A stretch of 64,000 nt of DNA from the NCBI GenBank assembly GCA_045600965.1, contig JAZRYW010000033.1, positions 28,999-92,998 on the forward strand, written 5' to 3'. This document shows, in pieces, positions 22,516 through 31,639 of this stretch (position 1 is its first letter; the number at the start of each line of letters is the position of its first letter). The DNA comes from RGIG6374 sp045600965. Its GTDB lineage: Bacteria; Bacteroidota; Bacteroidia; Bacteroidales; UBA932. The notes beneath the pieces were generated by a model, which made no database searches, had not been told where the DNA came from, and saw nothing but the letters and a program-made list of their open reading frames with translations. The position numbers and the translations under genes were made by a program.

Positions 22516-24210
22516 CTATCTCATTCCTCCTCCGTGGCCGCCGCCAAACGAGCCGTGACCGCCTCCGAACGATGCCATACCGCCGAAACCCGACGAGCGG
22601 GAAGCCATCTGCTGCGCGGTGTTGCCCAGCGACGCGGTGCGCATCGTGTCGGAGAACGAGTTGACCAGAGGCCATACGCGCACGGACACACCGGCATCCC
22701 CGTTGAACAGGCTTTCATAGAGCGCGGGATCTATGCTCTTCAAATCCTTTGCCACTTTGTCCGCGATGCCGAAAAGAGCGCCATAGATAAGATATTCGCG
22801 CCAGAGCCCCACTTCCGGTGTGCCGCGGCGGTCTATCAGGGTGAAGTCAGAAAGGAACTTCTTCATTCCGTAAACCTCGCGGAAACGGCCCTGCGCAGCG
22901 GGGGAATATTTCACGGAGAAGAGCGACCTGCTCACCCCTCCCTGCGCGCGGAAAGCGGTCTCCCCTTCCACCCTGGCGGCCTTCATCCAGGAAGACATCT
23001 CCTCGCTCCGGCGCATTGCCCAGCGGCGGAACTCGTTGTTCTGCAACACGTTATCCTTTCCGGCAGCTTCTTTCATATAGCCGAGGAGACGCTTGCAGAG
23101 CGGAGGCATACCGCCTTCGAGATTCCACTCGCCGAAGGTGAATTCGGAGCGGCCACGAGCATCGGCGGTGACTGTAAGCTGACCGTCGAGCACCATCTTG
23201 AGGATGTATGCGGCGGCAAGGGAGCCCTTTCTGCGGCCCGAGCCCTGCTCCCCGAGCCTGGAGATGATCCAGTCGGCCTGGGCGAGGTCTCCGCCCACAG
23301 GCACGTCACGCCACCACTGCACTTCGGACGGCCACTGCCCGAGCATCCTCCTCTTGTCGCGCCGTGTGACCTTCGACTTGCGCACGGCGAACACGCACAG
23401 CAGAGCGACGGCCAATGACGAGAGGATTATCTGAACGGCCTCGACCATCCTGCCCCGGCGCGACGATTCCGAGTCCATACTGTAGTCGGAACCTTCGAAG
23501 GCTCTCCTCTGATATTGGCTGAAATCGCCTTCAATCACGCTCACAGGATGCAGGATACCCTTGTCGAGGCGGAGCAGTATCACCATACGGCTGTCACGGC
23601 GGAAGGGGGAGACGGTCTCGGCTATCACCTTTCCGCTGAGGAAAGCCACGTCACCGTCATAGCCGAAAGCCCACGCCCGGGCATTGGTGGTGTCCAACAG
23701 CGTGCCGGGAATCTCTATCGACGCCTTCACGTGTTCGGGGAGAGGGTTCTGAGAGTCGGTGAGAAGCGTTACGAAGAACATATCATAGTCGTCGAGCGAC
23801 TTGACGAGGTTTGTCATAGTGTAGGAGACGTTGAACGTGTGGTCGCCGTAATCGCCTATGCCCCAGCACAGTTCCACTCCGTCAGAGGTGCGCGCCACAC
23901 CGCAGCGGCCCTCTTTGGCGCTCCTTGAAAGCGAGGAGTCCCAGCGCCCGACGTTGTCCAGAGGCCCCAGGACATCATCGGTCACGGAGAATGCCCTGAT
24001 GTCTATGTCTCCCGCGAGTTCCTTTACAATGTACTGCTCCGTGCCTTCATACTGGGAGCATTCGCGACGCTCGGTAAAACTGACGCTGCCGTCGTCGTGA
24101 ATGGAGACGGCAATCGAGATGTCGGCCATACGGTTGGTCTGTGAAAGGGCGCCGGGTCCCGTGAGCAGGGCCAGGAAAGCCACGGCTATAGTCAGTACAG
24201 TCCTTTTCAA
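22516..24210 (-). CDS. DUF2207 membrane protein
   Basis: 564 residues. Signal peptide (MKRTVLTIAVAFLALLTGPG), then an extracytoplasmic beta-rich DUF2207 domain of about 230 residues (DISIAVSIHDDGSVSFTERR; GIGDYGDHTFNVSYTMTNLV), one membrane helix near 262-280 (VQIILSSLAVALLCVFAVRK), and a cytoplasmic helical part. The C-terminus ends in Gly/His-rich repeats (ASFGGGHGSFGGGHGGGMR). The second helix pair that many DUF2207 proteins have around residues 400-450 is not obvious; the region there is polar. Function is unknown. Its start overlaps the ATPase stop by 4 nt and lemA follows, so the three gene products probably act together at the membrane. Confidence 0.85.
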   Translation of the reverse strand: MKRTVLTIAVAFLALLTGPGALSQTNRMADISIAVSIHDDGSVSFTERRECSQYEGTEQYIVKELAGDIDIRAFSVTDDVLGPLDNVGRWDSSLSRSAKEGRCGVARTSDGVELCWGIGDYGDHTFNVSYTMTNLVKSLDDYDMFFVTLLTDSQNPLPEHVKASIEIPGTLLDTTNARAWAFGYDGDVAFLSGKVIAETVSPFRRDSRMVILLRLDKGILHPVSVIEGDFSQYQRRAFEGSDYSMDSESSRRGRMVEAVQIILSSLAVALLCVFAVRKSKVTRRDKRRMLGQWPSEVQWWRDVPVGGDLAQADWIISRLGEQGSGRRKGSLAAAYILKMVLDGQLTVTADARGRSEFTFGEWNLEGGMPPLCKRLLGYMKEAAGKDNVLQNNEFRRWAMRRSEEMSSWMKAARVEGETAFRAQGGVSRSLFSVKYSPAAQGRFREVYGMKKFLSDFTLIDRRGTPEVGLWREYLIYGALFGIADKVAKDLKSIDPALYESLFNGDAGVSVRVWPLVNSFSDTMRTASLGNTAQQMASRSSGFGGMASFGGGHGSFGGGHGGGMR

Positions 24211-25268
24211 AATTCCACGAAATAATAGTTCTTGAGCCAGTAACGGAAGAGCGGATCGATTATGAACGCGTTGTCCCTGTCATCGAACGCTATGACCTCC
24301 TTCTTGGTCAGCGCCTCCTTGAGACGGAAGACATTGGCCGAGGAATTGAGGTGGTAGCGCTCGAGCACGGTGGAGCTGCTGAACTGGCGCACTCCGTCGA
24401 ACACGGCACGGAGCATCCATATCTGATTCTCCGTCAAATCATTCATAATGTTTTCGAACACAGGTATATAGCCGTATATCAGCGAGCGCGCTGACGACTT
24501 GAGCATATCGGGCGTCATATAACCGAGAGTCTTGTCGAAGCAGAGCGAACTCAGGCGGTTGACGTATGCCGGATGGCCGCCGGCGATGCGGTATATCTCC
24601 TCGGTCTGGCTGCGGTCAATGACCTTTCCGGCCTTGAGGAACATCGAGTTGATGTATTCCGCGAAAGTGCTTTCCGGAATGGTGGAAAGGCTTATGGTAT
24701 TGAACAGCCCGTAGAAGAACTTCTTCTGCTCGAAGATGTATTTCATCGCGTTGACGCCGTTGCCGGTGACAATGTAGCTGGTGTTGGCGTGCCAGCGCCA
24801 TTCACGGTCAAGATCGGCGTAGAAAAGGTCATAGTCCGTAAAGAGCAGGGTGTTCTGGAAGTTCTTGAACAGGATCACCGGCTTGCGGTTCTTGTCAACG
24901 CATATCTTCTCCGGCAGGGCCAGTATCCTTGCGGCGGCATCGCCGCTCACAGGCATATCGGGTCTGTTGATCAGAGCGGGACGGAGGTCGTCGAAGAGTG
25001 AGCATAGCGCGTTGTTGAACTTGATGTAGAAGGCATTGAGGCTTCGCACGTTGAAGAGGTCGACAACCACCGGCAGGTAGCTGAACGACTCGCTTCGGAG
25101 CGATATCATAGTCCTGTCGACAAGAGAGGTCTTGCCGCTTCCGGCAGGCTCGAACATAACTATGTTCTGGCCCGCGCGTATGCTGCTCCTCAATTCACGC
25201 AGCTCGGCCTCCCTTGCAAGGAAGCCCTGGCCGTTCACGCTTCTGGTGTGCTCGAAAGGTAGATCCAT
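24207..25268 (-). CDS. AAA-family ATPase with C-terminal winged helix (archaeal-type ATPase fold)
   Basis: 353 residues, soluble. P-loop FEPAGSGKTSLVDR near residue 42; Walker B-like VILFKNFQNTLLF near 130, with weak acidic character; sensor-like YIVTGNGVNAM near 160. The domain order (short N-terminal segment, STAND-like ATPase, then a winged-helix region EKIL-like at 270-350 ending PLFRYWLKNYYF) resembles the PF01637 group of ATPases, which often act as NTP-driven switches. What it controls is unknown. It overlaps the DUF2207 gene by 4 nt and is the first gene of the ATPase-DUF2207-LemA set. A weak promoter-like TACTTTTC lies upstream; otherwise the 130 nt before it show nothing I can name. 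Confidence 0.8.
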   Translation of the reverse strand: MDLPFEHTRSVNGQGFLAREAELRELRSSIRAGQNIVMFEPAGSGKTSLVDRTMISLRSESFSYLPVVVDLFNVRSLNAFYIKFNNALCSLFDDLRPALINRPDMPVSGDAAARILALPEKICVDKNRKPVILFKNFQNTLLFTDYDLFYADLDREWRWHANTSYIVTGNGVNAMKYIFEQKKFFYGLFNTISLSTIPESTFAEYINSMFLKAGKVIDRSQTEEIYRIAGGHPAYVNRLSSLCFDKTLGYMTPDMLKSSARSLIYGYIPVFENIMNDLTENQIWMLRAVFDGVRQFSSSTVLERYHLNSSANVFRLKEALTKKEVIAFDDRDNAFIIDPLFRYWLKNYYFVEF

Positions 25269-25398
25269 CTCTGTCTGAACGCAATTCTACGGCATCGTAC
25301 AAACGATGTCACAAAATTGTTATACTTACTGAAAAGTAGCAAATTGAGTGCGCTGTCTTTATTAACAATTTATCAACAGCCACGCATCCTGAAATGGA

Positions 25399-28023
25399 TC
25401 AGATGGTTTCCAGGGAGGAACTTTCAGCCCAGCCCTGACGGCCGTCGGCGAGTTGTATCCTGGTCCAGGAGCCGAGATGGTCCAGGACATCGACGCGAAG
25501 ACCTTCGTGAATTACGAAAAGGCTGGTCCCGGCAGCGTCAGGGGAACTCTTCACGGAAGCGACGCCGGAAGTGACCACGGCAGCGTCCCCTGAAGTGGCC
25601 GAGCGCTTCTGGCCGAAGGAGAATGCCGTGCAGCACAGCATCGAAAGGAAACATATCATCGCCAGGACGAACGAGGTCACACGCGCTCCCCTGCCCGCCA
25701 GGAAGCGGAAGCAGAGCATCAGCGCAAGTCCGAATGCAAGCAGCGCCAGTGCCGCCACGGCCCAGGCATTGCTGCTCAGGGAGTACTTCAGGTTGCGTAT
25801 CCAGGTCTTCAGGAAGAACTCGGGGACGCTGTCAATCCTGTCGAGGGTGTGCATCTGCGCTATGGCAAGATTGGCCTTCGCATCATCGTAGGAGGGGTCG
25901 AGCTTGAGCGCGCGTTCATAATACAGCACTGCCCGTCCTGTCTCGCCCATCTTGTACCAGCAGTCGCCTATGTTGCACATAAGGGCCGGGGATGTCATTC
26001 CCGAACGCTCCACTGACTGCCATCCCGAAAGGGCGACTTCCCAGTCTCCGGACGCATAAGCCGCCTCCGCGGAGGAGAGAGCCTGCTTCATTTCAGGGGT
26101 TTCCGCCGCGTATGCCTGCAGAGCGGTCATTGCCGCAAAAAGAGCGATCACAGCGGTCTTGGCCGCGTTGCGCACGCCCCTGCGCAAGTTTCCTTCCAGG
26201 CCGGAGATTACCTCCACAGCCTGCTGATAATGTTTTTCCATCGCTTCCTGTCCTGCATCGGGGGCGTAGCGCGCATATTCGCACTCGTCGAGGATGCTTA
26301 TGAATTGTGACGCAAGACCTTCACCCGCACCGCTGTGCGCGAGGGCCTCGGATATGTTCTGTTTCGAAAGTTCGGAAACCGGGATTGAAAGCTTGTCACC
26401 TATGTAGCCCAGAAGCGCCTTGTGCAGTTCTTCGTAGAAGGCCGACAGCAGACCCTGACGGAGGAACTGCTGAGCCTGGCGGAGGCGTGCGCGGGCCACC
26501 TTGCTGGCCTTGCGGTTGCGTACGCCGGCCACGTCGGAGGCGCGAACTATTGAGCGGCGCATCAGCGCGCCAGCCGCGAAAAACAGGATAACTATCAGTG
26601 TGGCAAGGATATACATCAGCGGAGAAGTTATCAGGAACCGGCCGTTTTCACGGAGGAAGAGATCGCCTGTAGCGATGTAGCGTATATCGCTGTTGAGGTC
26701 CTGAACGGCCTGTTTGGAGAATCCCATCTGCGCCACGCCGGCTCCCGCGATATCGTCACCCTTGGTGACTTTTATTGCGAGCGGCTCGGAGGAAAGTGTC
26801 ACGTACCTGCCCGCCGCCACGTCATAGTAGGAATACTGTATCGGGGGTATGGTGAATTCTCCCTGACTGCGGGCGATGAAGGGCAGTTCGAAGGTCTTGC
26901 TGCCTGAAGTCCCGCCCGAACTGCGCTGGATGTCATCGGTGGTCTTCATATCGTAGATCTCGAAATCGGGAGGGAGTGTCACCTTCGGGGCTTCGAGAAG
27001 GGCCACGTTGCCGCGGCCGTTGATGGTGATGGTGATGGAGGACGCCTCGTGGGTGCATATGCTGTCGGCAGCCATCCTGACGTTCATGGTGTATGAACCC
27101 ACACCGCCGCCGAAAGAGGCGGGCGCGCCGGAGGGCAGGGGCTTCACGTCGACGGTCATCCTGCGGGTCTCTATCTTCTTGCGCACGGTCTGGTAACTGT
27201 CACCGAAGAAATCGTCGAAAATCGACCTCGGGCCCGAATTCGCCACTCTGGCCCGCACAAGGCATATCATCTCGGCGGGGTCTATCTCAATCTTGCCGGT
27301 CTGCTGAGGCACAAGCGAATAGCGGCGCACCAGAGCAGCCTGATAGATTGTTCCGTTGACGTTCTCACGCTCGAACGAGAGGTTCTGCGGAGCATCCAGC
27401 TCCTGACTCCAGAATCCGTTGAAGGTGGGGAACTTGATGTCCTCGAAACCGGCTATGTCGGTGCGTGTGTAGATTTTCAGGGTGGCGGTGACGGGTTCGC
27501 CCTTCACCACGCTGTACTTGCTGAGTGAGAGCTGGAGGAATACGTCCTTCTGCCCCGTTGCGGGATCAGCCTGCACGCCTCCACCCTGCTGCGAGCCGTC
27601 CTGTCTGCCTTGCGTCTGATCCTGCTGCGCACTGCCGGCCGCGCCCTGCGAGCCCACCACCTCTATCTCCACGGCACGGGTGGAATACTGCTTTCCCTCT
27701 ATGGTGGCGGTTGCGGAAGGGATGGTGAAATGACCTGTCCCGGTGGCCTGGAGCACATAGGAATAAGTCTCGCTGTAGGAAGTGGTGCGCTTTCCGTTCA
27801 CTATGGACGTGCTGCGCGACGAACCGCTCTGGGGCCCCCAGATGATATCAAGTCCATCGGCTCCGGACCAGCTGAAGTTTTCAACCTTGCCGTCGGCGAC
27901 GAACACCACACGGAAGGCTTCATCTACGCTGACCACCCTCTCCACCTCGACGGTGAAGTTGTTCTGTGCAAAAACGCTTATTGAAAGCAGCGCCAGAAGC
28001 GCCGCGAGAGCCACTCTTTTCAT
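25399..28023 (-). CDS. BatD-BatE fusion protein
   Basis: 874 residues from the ATG at 28023. Signal peptide (MKRVALAALLALLSISVFAQ); BatD domain with repeated beta-sandwich segments (about 22-420: TVEVERVVSVDEAFRVVFVA, LSLSKYSVVKGEPVTATLKI); a membrane helix near 460. The second half is BatE-like: TPR region (about 645-720; CNIGDCWYKMGETGRAVLYY), two membrane helices (about 750-800) and a C-terminal SH3-like domain ending GRQGWAESSSLETI. In many Bacteroidetes BatD and BatE are separate; here they form one chain. Bat proteins are linked to aerotolerance and envelope stress in Bacteroides. It starts 1 nt after the BatB/C stop. The longer start at 28074 is unnecessary and would lie inside batB/C. 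Confidence 0.88.
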   Translation of the reverse strand: MKRVALAALLALLSISVFAQNNFTVEVERVVSVDEAFRVVFVADGKVENFSWSGADGLDIIWGPQSGSSRSTSIVNGKRTTSYSETYSYVLQATGTGHFTIPSATATIEGKQYSTRAVEIEVVGSQGAAGSAQQDQTQGRQDGSQQGGGVQADPATGQKDVFLQLSLSKYSVVKGEPVTATLKIYTRTDIAGFEDIKFPTFNGFWSQELDAPQNLSFERENVNGTIYQAALVRRYSLVPQQTGKIEIDPAEMICLVRARVANSGPRSIFDDFFGDSYQTVRKKIETRRMTVDVKPLPSGAPASFGGGVGSYTMNVRMAADSICTHEASSITITINGRGNVALLEAPKVTLPPDFEIYDMKTTDDIQRSSGGTSGSKTFELPFIARSQGEFTIPPIQYSYYDVAAGRYVTLSSEPLAIKVTKGDDIAGAGVAQMGFSKQAVQDLNSDIRYIATGDLFLRENGRFLITSPLMYILATLIVILFFAAGALMRRSIVRASDVAGVRNRKASKVARARLRQAQQFLRQGLLSAFYEELHKALLGYIGDKLSIPVSELSKQNISEALAHSGAGEGLASQFISILDECEYARYAPDAGQEAMEKHYQQAVEVISGLEGNLRRGVRNAAKTAVIALFAAMTALQAYAAETPEMKQALSSAEAAYASGDWEVALSGWQSVERSGMTSPALMCNIGDCWYKMGETGRAVLYYERALKLDPSYDDAKANLAIAQMHTLDRIDSVPEFFLKTWIRNLKYSLSSNAWAVAALALLAFGLALMLCFRFLAGRGARVTSFVLAMICFLSMLCCTAFSFGQKRSATSGDAAVVTSGVASVKSSPDAAGTSLFVIHEGLRVDVLDHLGSWTRIQLADGRQGWAESSSLETI

Positions 28024-28024
28024 T

Positions 28025-29761
28025 TTACCAATTCTTCTCTTTCTGTTTACTTGCAGCCTGAAGCGCCTTCTCACGGTTCACCTTGTCCTGAGTCTCACGC
28101 TCACGGTCCTGTATGGCCTGCAGCATCTGCTGGGCATCCTGACGGCTGATCTTCTGATCCTCAGGCTGTTGTTGCTGATTCTGGCCCTGGTTCTGATCTT
28201 GATTCTGATTCTGGTCCTGATTCTGGTCTTGATTCTGGTCTTGATTCTGGTCCTGATTCTGGTCCTGATTCTGGTCTTGATTCTGGTCCTGATTCTGGTC
28301 TTGATTCTGGTCCTGATTCTGGTCCTGATTCTGGTCTTGATTCTGGTCCTGCTCGTTCTGCAGCATCTTCTGTGCATAGGCCAGATTTGACTTGGTCTCC
28401 ATATCGTCGGGATTGAGCCTCAGAGACTGCTTGTATTCTTCCACTGCCGGGCCCCACTGCCTCTGCTTGAGGTAGTTGTTTCCCCGATTGTGATGAAGTT
28501 TCGAAGCCGAAGCGCCGCAGAGGGAGTCCGCCACAGCGCCGAACGCCTTGTCGGCCTCGGTGAAATTCTCCATACGGTAGTAGGTGTTGCCGAGGTTGTA
28601 GCTGGCCGCCGCGCTGGTGGAGTCCTTCAGCAGGCCCTTCTTGTAGTCTATTTCAGCCTCGTTGAACACATCCTTTCCGAAACGCCGGTTGCCGCGGCGC
28701 ACTTCACGACGGTCATCCTGTGCACCGGCAGGGATGCTCAGGGCCAGCGCCAGGCACACCATAAACAGGCTCCTGCGCGACTTCCTTCCGTCAACGGCGA
28801 ATTCCGCGAGAAGGAAAAACAGGGCTATTGCGAAGAAATACATATACTGTTCGTTGAAATCCTCGAACACCACCGACTCGAACTGCTTTTCATCGAGCTC
28901 GCGAAGGTTGTCGATTATGGGGTTGAGGCCGAATTCGCTGTTGCCCGCACGCACGTACATACCGTTGCCGGCATCGGCCACCTGACGCAGGGTGTTCTCG
29001 TCAAGACGTGTAACGATTATGTTTCCCTCGCGGTCCTTCATCAGTTCGCCGCCCATAGGAATGGGCTTGCCCTCCGGTGAACCCACGCCTATGCAGTAGA
29101 CGCGGATGCCGGCCTGGGCAAGGTCGCGGGCCGCGGTGACAGGGTCATCCTCGTGGTTCTCACCGTCGGTGATGAGTATCACGGCACGGCTGTTGTCACC
29201 GCTCTGTGAGCTGAAACTGCGCGCGGCTGTCATAAGCGCATCGCCCATAGCTGTCCCCTGCACCGGTACGGAGCCTGTGTTTATGGTGTTGAGGAACACT
29301 TTCGCCGACACATAGTCGGTGGTCACCGGGAGCTGTACGAACGATTGCCCGGCAAATATCACAAGCCCTATCCTGTCACCCTGAAGGCGGTCCACAAGTC
29401 TCGATATGGCAAGTTTCGCGCGGTCAAGGCGGTTGGGCGTGAGGTCCTGCGCGAGCATCGAGTTGGACACGTCGAGGGCTATCATCACCTCTATCCCCCT
29501 GCTTTCACGCTGTTTCAGCCTTGCGCCCATCTGCGGCCGGGCAAGACCCAGCACGAAGAAGAAGAACGCCGCTGCAAGGAGGGATATCTTCAGCCAGCCC
29601 TTCCCCGGAGAGAAGCGCGGCATCAGCTGCTGTACGGTGGCGGGGTCGCCCAAGCGTTCGAGCCTCTTGCGACGGCGTCTGCGGGAGAGCGAATAGAAAA
29701 CGAATATGAAGGGAATAAGCAGTATCAGCAGCAGCCACTGAGCTTGCGCAATTTGTATCAT
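28025..29761 (-). CDS. BatB-BatC fusion protein with von Willebrand A and TPR domains
   Basis: 578 residues. Two N-terminal membrane helices (about 8-25 and 58-75) flank a short basic loop; a von Willebrand factor A domain follows at about 85-285, with the MIDAS motif ALDVSNSMLAQD and the Thr/Asp loop ILITDGENHEDDP; a third helix lies near 305-325 and a helical TPR region at about 370-450 (AASYNLGNTYYRMENFTEAD; EEYKQSLRLNPDDMETKSNL). Then a Gln/Asp/Asn repeat of about 55 residues and a charged tail. vWA plus membrane anchor is BatB; TPR plus tail is BatC. The protein probably scaffolds a metal-dependent complex in the periplasm or membrane. Neighbours and overlaps place it in the Bat operon. 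Confidence 0.9.
   Translation of the reverse strand: MIQIAQAQWLLLILLIPFIFVFYSLSRRRRRKRLERLGDPATVQQLMPRFSPGKGWLKISLLAAAFFFFVLGLARPQMGARLKQRESRGIEVMIALDVSNSMLAQDLTPNRLDRAKLAISRLVDRLQGDRIGLVIFAGQSFVQLPVTTDYVSAKVFLNTINTGSVPVQGTAMGDALMTAARSFSSQSGDNSRAVILITDGENHEDDPVTAARDLAQAGIRVYCIGVGSPEGKPIPMGGELMKDREGNIIVTRLDENTLRQVADAGNGMYVRAGNSEFGLNPIIDNLRELDEKQFESVVFEDFNEQYMYFFAIALFFLLAEFAVDGRKSRRSLFMVCLALALSIPAGAQDDRREVRRGNRRFGKDVFNEAEIDYKKGLLKDSTSAAASYNLGNTYYRMENFTEADKAFGAVADSLCGASASKLHHNRGNNYLKQRQWGPAVEEYKQSLRLNPDDMETKSNLAYAQKMLQNEQDQNQDQNQDQNQDQNQDQNQDQNQDQNQDQNQDQNQDQNQDQNQDQNQNQDQNQGQNQQQQPEDQKISRQDAQQMLQAIQDRERETQDKVNREKALQAASKQKEKNW
28190..28350. repeat. Tandem repeat encoding (Gln-Asp-Gln-Asn)n
   Basis: Units TGATTCTGGTCC or TGATTCTGGTCT (plus strand), about 13 copies in a row, inside batB/C. 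The peptide is a Q-D-Q-N repeat. The unit is 12 nt, so gain or loss of units keeps the reading frame. The alternating T/C at the third base shows that some units have diverged in a pattern, so the tract is not brand new. Confidence 0.92.
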
Positions 29762-29762
29762 A

Positions 29763-30749
29763 TTACGGTAATCTCCTTATAACAAACAAGTTGAGCACAA
29801 GTTCAAGCAACAGTGCGATCAGTGCTCCTATCGCAAAGCGCATAAAGAGTTCGGAATATACGGGGAAACTGTCCACAGTCGTGCGGCTCTTCTCCATCTT
29901 GTTTATCTCGCCGTATATCTCCATCAGTTTGGTATTGTCCGTGGCGCGGAAGTACTTGCCTCCCGTAGTTTCTGCAATCTGCCTGAGCAGGGGCTCGTCT
30001 ATCTCCACCTCGATGTTCTGCATCTGCACCCCGAAAGCCGTCATCACGGGATAAGGGGCAGTGCCCATAGCGCCTACGCCGATAGTATAAACCCTTATAC
30101 CATAAGTCTTTGCTATCTCAGCGGCAGTGGCGGGGGCAATCTCTCCACAGTTGTTGACACCATCGGTGAGAAGTATCACCACGCGGCTCTTTGCATCTGA
30201 GTCCTTCAGCCTTGCAACGGCAGTCGCAAGACCGTTCCCTATTGCCGTGCCATCGTCTATGAGGCCTGTCTGGACATCCTTCAGCAGGTTGATCAGAGTG
30301 GGACGGTCGGTTGTCAGGGGCGCCTGGGTGTAACTTTCACCGGCGAAGACCACTATCGCCATCCTGTCGGCAGGACGGGAGGCTATGAACTCCACGGCAA
30401 TGTCCTTGGCCGCGCCTATGCGGTCGGGCTTGAAGTCGCGGGCGAGCATAGAGGTCGACACGTCCATCGCAAGCGCGATGTCGATGCCTTCGGTGTCCAC
30501 CTTCTCAAGGTTCTGCGAGGTGCGCGGGCGCGCTATTGCAAGCACTGTCAGCGCTATGGCTATGAACCTCAGTACAAATGGGATATGTCGTATCCAACCT
30601 GCGCTGCGGCCGCCTTTCGACGCCCACGCGCCGCCGTTGGAAACGGTCAGGAAAGGTTCGCGGCCCCTGAGCTGCCGCCACAGGTAGAGCGCCAGCACGG
30701 GAATGAGGAGCAGTTCGAGCCAGAGAAGTGCGGGGTATTCGAAAAACAT
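29763..30749 (-). CDS. BatA von Willebrand factor A domain protein
   Basis: 328 residues from the ATG at 30749. Two membrane helices near the N-terminus (FFEYPALLWLELLLIPVLAL and a second near 55-72), a von Willebrand A domain (about 80-280) with MIDAS motif ALAMDVSTSMLARD and ILLTDGVNNCGE, and a C-terminal helix near 300-320. It matches BatA. The ATG overlaps the stop of the upstream gene by one nucleotide (TGATG), and it ends 1 nt before batB/C. A GTG at 30752 is an alternative start. Confidence 0.92.
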   Translation of the reverse strand: MFFEYPALLWLELLLIPVLALYLWRQLRGREPFLTVSNGGAWASKGGRSAGWIRHIPFVLRFIAIALTVLAIARPRTSQNLEKVDTEGIDIALAMDVSTSMLARDFKPDRIGAAKDIAVEFIASRPADRMAIVVFAGESYTQAPLTTDRPTLINLLKDVQTGLIDDGTAIGNGLATAVARLKDSDAKSRVVILLTDGVNNCGEIAPATAAEIAKTYGIRVYTIGVGAMGTAPYPVMTAFGVQMQNIEVEIDEPLLRQIAETTGGKYFRATDNTKLMEIYGEINKMEKSRTTVDSFPVYSELFMRFAIGALIALLLELVLNLFVIRRLP

Positions 30750-31633
30750 CACCTTTCCTCCTCAGTTTCAGTTATGAACGTTGAATTGACGAACCTCACG
30801 GCCTGGGGCACGGTCTCTTCGTTCTCCGCGTCGGAAGCCGTGTATTTGGCGAACTTCACGAGGTCTGCACGGCCGAAGAGCTCTGAAATTTCGTCGAAGG
30901 AGGCCTTTTCCACGCCCTTTTCCCGGAGCATCGCAAGGATCTCACGCGAGGTGGACTCCTGCGCGGCCACCTCGAAACGGTCGCTGATATATATCCTCAG
31001 CGCATCGGTGACGGCTGTGTAGAACTGTTTCTGGTTGCCGCCCTGCCAGATCTTCTGACGGCGTATCCTGTCGAGCGAGCGGAGAGCCACGATATGTGCG
31101 GGCTCCTTCACCACCGGACGGCCGAAGAAGTCGCATTTGGCGCGGCGCATCCTGATACGGCGCACGAAATACCAGACTGACGCACTTGCCGCCAGCACTA
31201 TACCCGCCCAGGGGAGAATCTCTCCGGCCGTTACAGGATAGCCCATCTGCTGCTTTATGTCGAAGGGCCGGTAAGTGGCCGTGTCGATGGGGATTGTGGT
31301 CACCTCGAGCACCGGGCCCTCGAACAGGAGGCTGTCCACGCTCCCGTCATTATGAAGCAGCAGGGCGGCGTGGTCGGGCAGATGGAAAGTGCCGCTGTCG
31401 AAAGACGTCACCGTCACGCGCCCTTCAAGGTCGAGTATGCCCTTGCGGTGGCGGAGTGTGTCGAGGTGAAAGCCGCCTATGACCTCCACGCCCCGGGTAA
31501 GCGTCTCGCCCACAGGAGCGAACTGCACCTGCTCGCCTTCCTGAAGCTGGAGGGGCATCTTCCACTGCACCTGGTCACCGATGAGGATGGTGTCGCGCGT
31601 AAGGCGTGTAGTGATGTTTTCAAAGTCTGTCAT
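30749..31633 (-). CDS. Bat-operon membrane protein of unknown function (DUF4381-like position)
   Basis: 294 residues. A beta-rich N-terminal half with phrases such as TRLTRDTILIGDQVQWKMPL, a membrane helix near 135-152 (TAGEILPWAGIVLAASASVW) and a basic cytoplasmic C-terminal half (YTAVTDALRIYISDRF). It has no signal peptide of its own. Its position between DUF58 and batA is constant in Bacteroidetes Bat operons, where a DUF4381/BatD-like protein is normally encoded; I cannot place it more firmly. It overlaps batA by one nucleotide. Confidence 0.72.
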   Translation of the reverse strand: MTDFENITTRLTRDTILIGDQVQWKMPLQLQEGEQVQFAPVGETLTRGVEVIGGFHLDTLRHRKGILDLEGRVTVTSFDSGTFHLPDHAALLLHNDGSVDSLLFEGPVLEVTTIPIDTATYRPFDIKQQMGYPVTAGEILPWAGIVLAASASVWYFVRRIRMRRAKCDFFGRPVVKEPAHIVALRSLDRIRRQKIWQGGNQKQFYTAVTDALRIYISDRFEVAAQESTSREILAMLREKGVEKASFDEISELFGRADLVKFAKYTASDAENEETVPQAVRFVNSTFITETEEER

Positions 31634-31639
31634 ATCGCA

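Noticed and set aside
25269..25398. Riboswitch or regulatory RNA in the 130-nt gap before the ATPase
   Set aside because: Only a 5-bp inverted repeat (CATCG/CGATG) and a weak promoter-like word are visible; not enough to support a structured RNA.
28190..28350. A CRISPR-like array in the periodic region
   Set aside because: The period is 12 nt with no spacers, and the frame is in batB/C; it is a coding repeat.
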